This document shows, piece by piece, positions 5,685 to 6,629 of a stretch of 6,629 nt of DNA. Position 1 is the stretch's first letter. Every line of letters begins with the position of its first letter. The position numbers and the translations under genes were made by a program. This DNA comes from JAWXVE01 sp044425555 (GTDB lineage: Bacteria > Bacillota > Clostridia > Lachnospirales > Lachnospiraceae): the NCBI GenBank assembly GCA_044425555.1, contig JAWXVF010000138.1, forward strand, positions 1 through 6,629, read 5' to 3'. The notes beneath the pieces are model-generated. The model was not told the DNA's origin. It was given only the letters and a program-made list of their open reading frames with translations, and searched no databases.

Positions 5685-6629
5685 ATGAAAGAGTATAAAC
5701 CATTACCAATAGGAATTGATAATTTTCAGAAGATAAGACAACTAGGCTGTTATTATGTAGATAAAACCTTATTAATTAAGACTTTACTAGATACTACAGC
5801 TGAGGTTACATTATTCACTCGTCCAAGAAGATTTGGAAAGAGTCTAAATCTTAGTATGCTACAATATTTCTTCGAGAAAGACGTAGCATCTCATGTTCCA
5901 TCCAATGGTAAATCAGATACATGCGAATTATTTCAAGGACTTAAAATAGTCAGTGCAGGGGAGAAATACCAAGCACATATGGGGAAATACCCTGTGATTA
6001 TGCTGAACTTCAAGGAAGCGAAGCAGGGGAGTTTTGATTATTGTTATGGTGCCCTCTATCAAATGATTGCTGATGAGTATGAACGACATAGCGGAATTTT
6101 AGATAGTGAAGATTTGACAGAAGAAGATAAGAGAAAGTATCAATTACTGAGAAATCAAGAAGCAGACTATGTGATGGTAGTTAGTTCCATTCAATTTCTG
6201 TGTAAATGTTTAGAAAAAGTGTACCAAGAGAAAGTAATTGTGTTGATAGATGAATACGATGTGCCATTGGAAAATGCATTTATGGAAGATTTTTATAAGG
6301 AGATGGTTCGTTTTATGAGAGGGGTATTAGGTGCCACTCTTAAAACTAACAATTCCCTAAAGTTTGCAGTCATTACAGGATGTCTGAGAATTAGCAAGGA
6401 AAGTATCTTTACAGGGTTAAATAATCTAGAAGTTGTATCCATTGAAAATAAGGAGTATGGAGAATACTTTGGATTTACAGAGGGCGAAGTACGAGAAATG
6501 CTTGTACATTTTCATAGAGAACAATGCATGGATTTAGTAAGAGAATGGTACAATGGTTATGTGTTTGGCAAGAAGCAGGTGTACAATCCTTGGAGTTTAG
6601 TGAGGTATATGAATGATCTACGAGTGGAT
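5685..6629 (+). CDS. AAA-ATPase-like / PD-(D/E)XK family protein, cut by the window edge
   Basis: 315 codons are visible without a stop. The N-terminal pattern is that of the AAA-ATPase-like family (PF09820): LPIGIDNF 7-14 and YYVDKTLLI 23-31, a P-loop-like TRPRRFGKS at 45-53, Walker-B-like VIVLIDEYD 184-192, ITGCLRISKESIFTGLNN at 230-247, and WYNGYVFG 288-295 followed by VYNPWSLV 299-306. Relatives, usually 500-580 residues from recall, carry a C-terminal PD-(D/E)XK nuclease-like domain (DUF1703/PF08011), which would lie outside this window. These proteins are widespread, often multicopy in anaerobes and of unknown function; a role in nucleic-acid handling or defence is only suggested. It has its own promoter and is not part of the G3-phosphoesterase operon. 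Nothing indicates truncation other than the window edge. Confidence 0.85.
   Translation, partial: MKEYKPLPIGIDNFQKIRQLGCYYVDKTLLIKTLLDTTAEVTLFTRPRRFGKSLNLSMLQYFFEKDVASHVPSNGKSDTCELFQGLKIVSAGEKYQAHMGKYPVIMLNFKEAKQGSFDYCYGALYQMIADEYERHSGILDSEDLTEEDKRKYQLLRNQEADYVMVVSSIQFLCKCLEKVYQEKVIVLIDEYDVPLENAFMEDFYKEMVRFMRGVLGATLKTNNSLKFAVITGCLRISKESIFTGLNNLEVVSIENKEYGEYFGFTEGEVREMLVHFHREQCMDLVREWYNGYVFGKKQVYNPWSLVRYMNDLRVD

Noticed and set aside
1..6629. CRISPR array, tRNA/rRNA, insertion sequence, transposase or phage genes
   Set aside because: I saw no regularly spaced short repeats, no tRNA-like cloverleaf, no transposase or integrase motifs and no terminal inverted repeats; the repeats present are diverged coding duplications.

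Overview
The window is AT-rich DNA with strong AGGAGG-type ribosome binding sites and every coding feature on the + strand. Base composition and protein content suggest a low-GC Firmicute, most likely a gut-type Clostridia/Lachnospiraceae. That placement is from recall of family resemblance, not from a database search.

Layout. (1) Positions 1-232 hold the decayed 3' end of a small unrecognised gene, read in more than one frame. (2) Positions 263-3103 encode an intact 946-residue SpoVK/CbbX-type AAA+ ATPase. Its sequence shows three AAA modules in a row: an N-terminal one that has lost its P-loop residues, then two with intact Walker motifs. (3) Positions 3104-3353 hold a second, differently broken remnant whose 3' end matches the first remnant. 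(4) Positions 3370-3846 encode the C-terminal part of a PPP-type metallophosphoesterase, missing about 78 N-terminal residues and three of its five metal-site motifs. (5) Positions 3867-4787 encode an unrecognised 306-residue protein, here called G3. (6) Positions 4784-5494 encode an intact 236-residue metallophosphoesterase, here called MPE, overlapping G3 by 4 bases. (7) Positions 5495-5608 hold an internal fragment of a second G3 copy, joined directly to the MPE stop codon. (8) A good sigma-A-type promoter at 5615-5643 leads into an AAA-ATPase-like/PD-(D/E)XK family gene that runs off the right edge.

The main structural point is that 3370-5608 reads as the residue of a tandem array of a two-gene unit (G3-MPE). 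One complete unit with a period of 1648 bp is flanked on the left by a truncated MPE and on the right by a truncated G3. Together with the duplicated small-gene remnants this is an accessory region shaped by duplication and deletion. G3 and MPE are translationally coupled and co-duplicated, so they probably work together, but the substrate and role cannot be read from the sequence. The triple-AAA protein is probably a remodelling ATPase. Nothing here shows that it works with the phosphatase pair beyond proximity and the shared upstream remnant.
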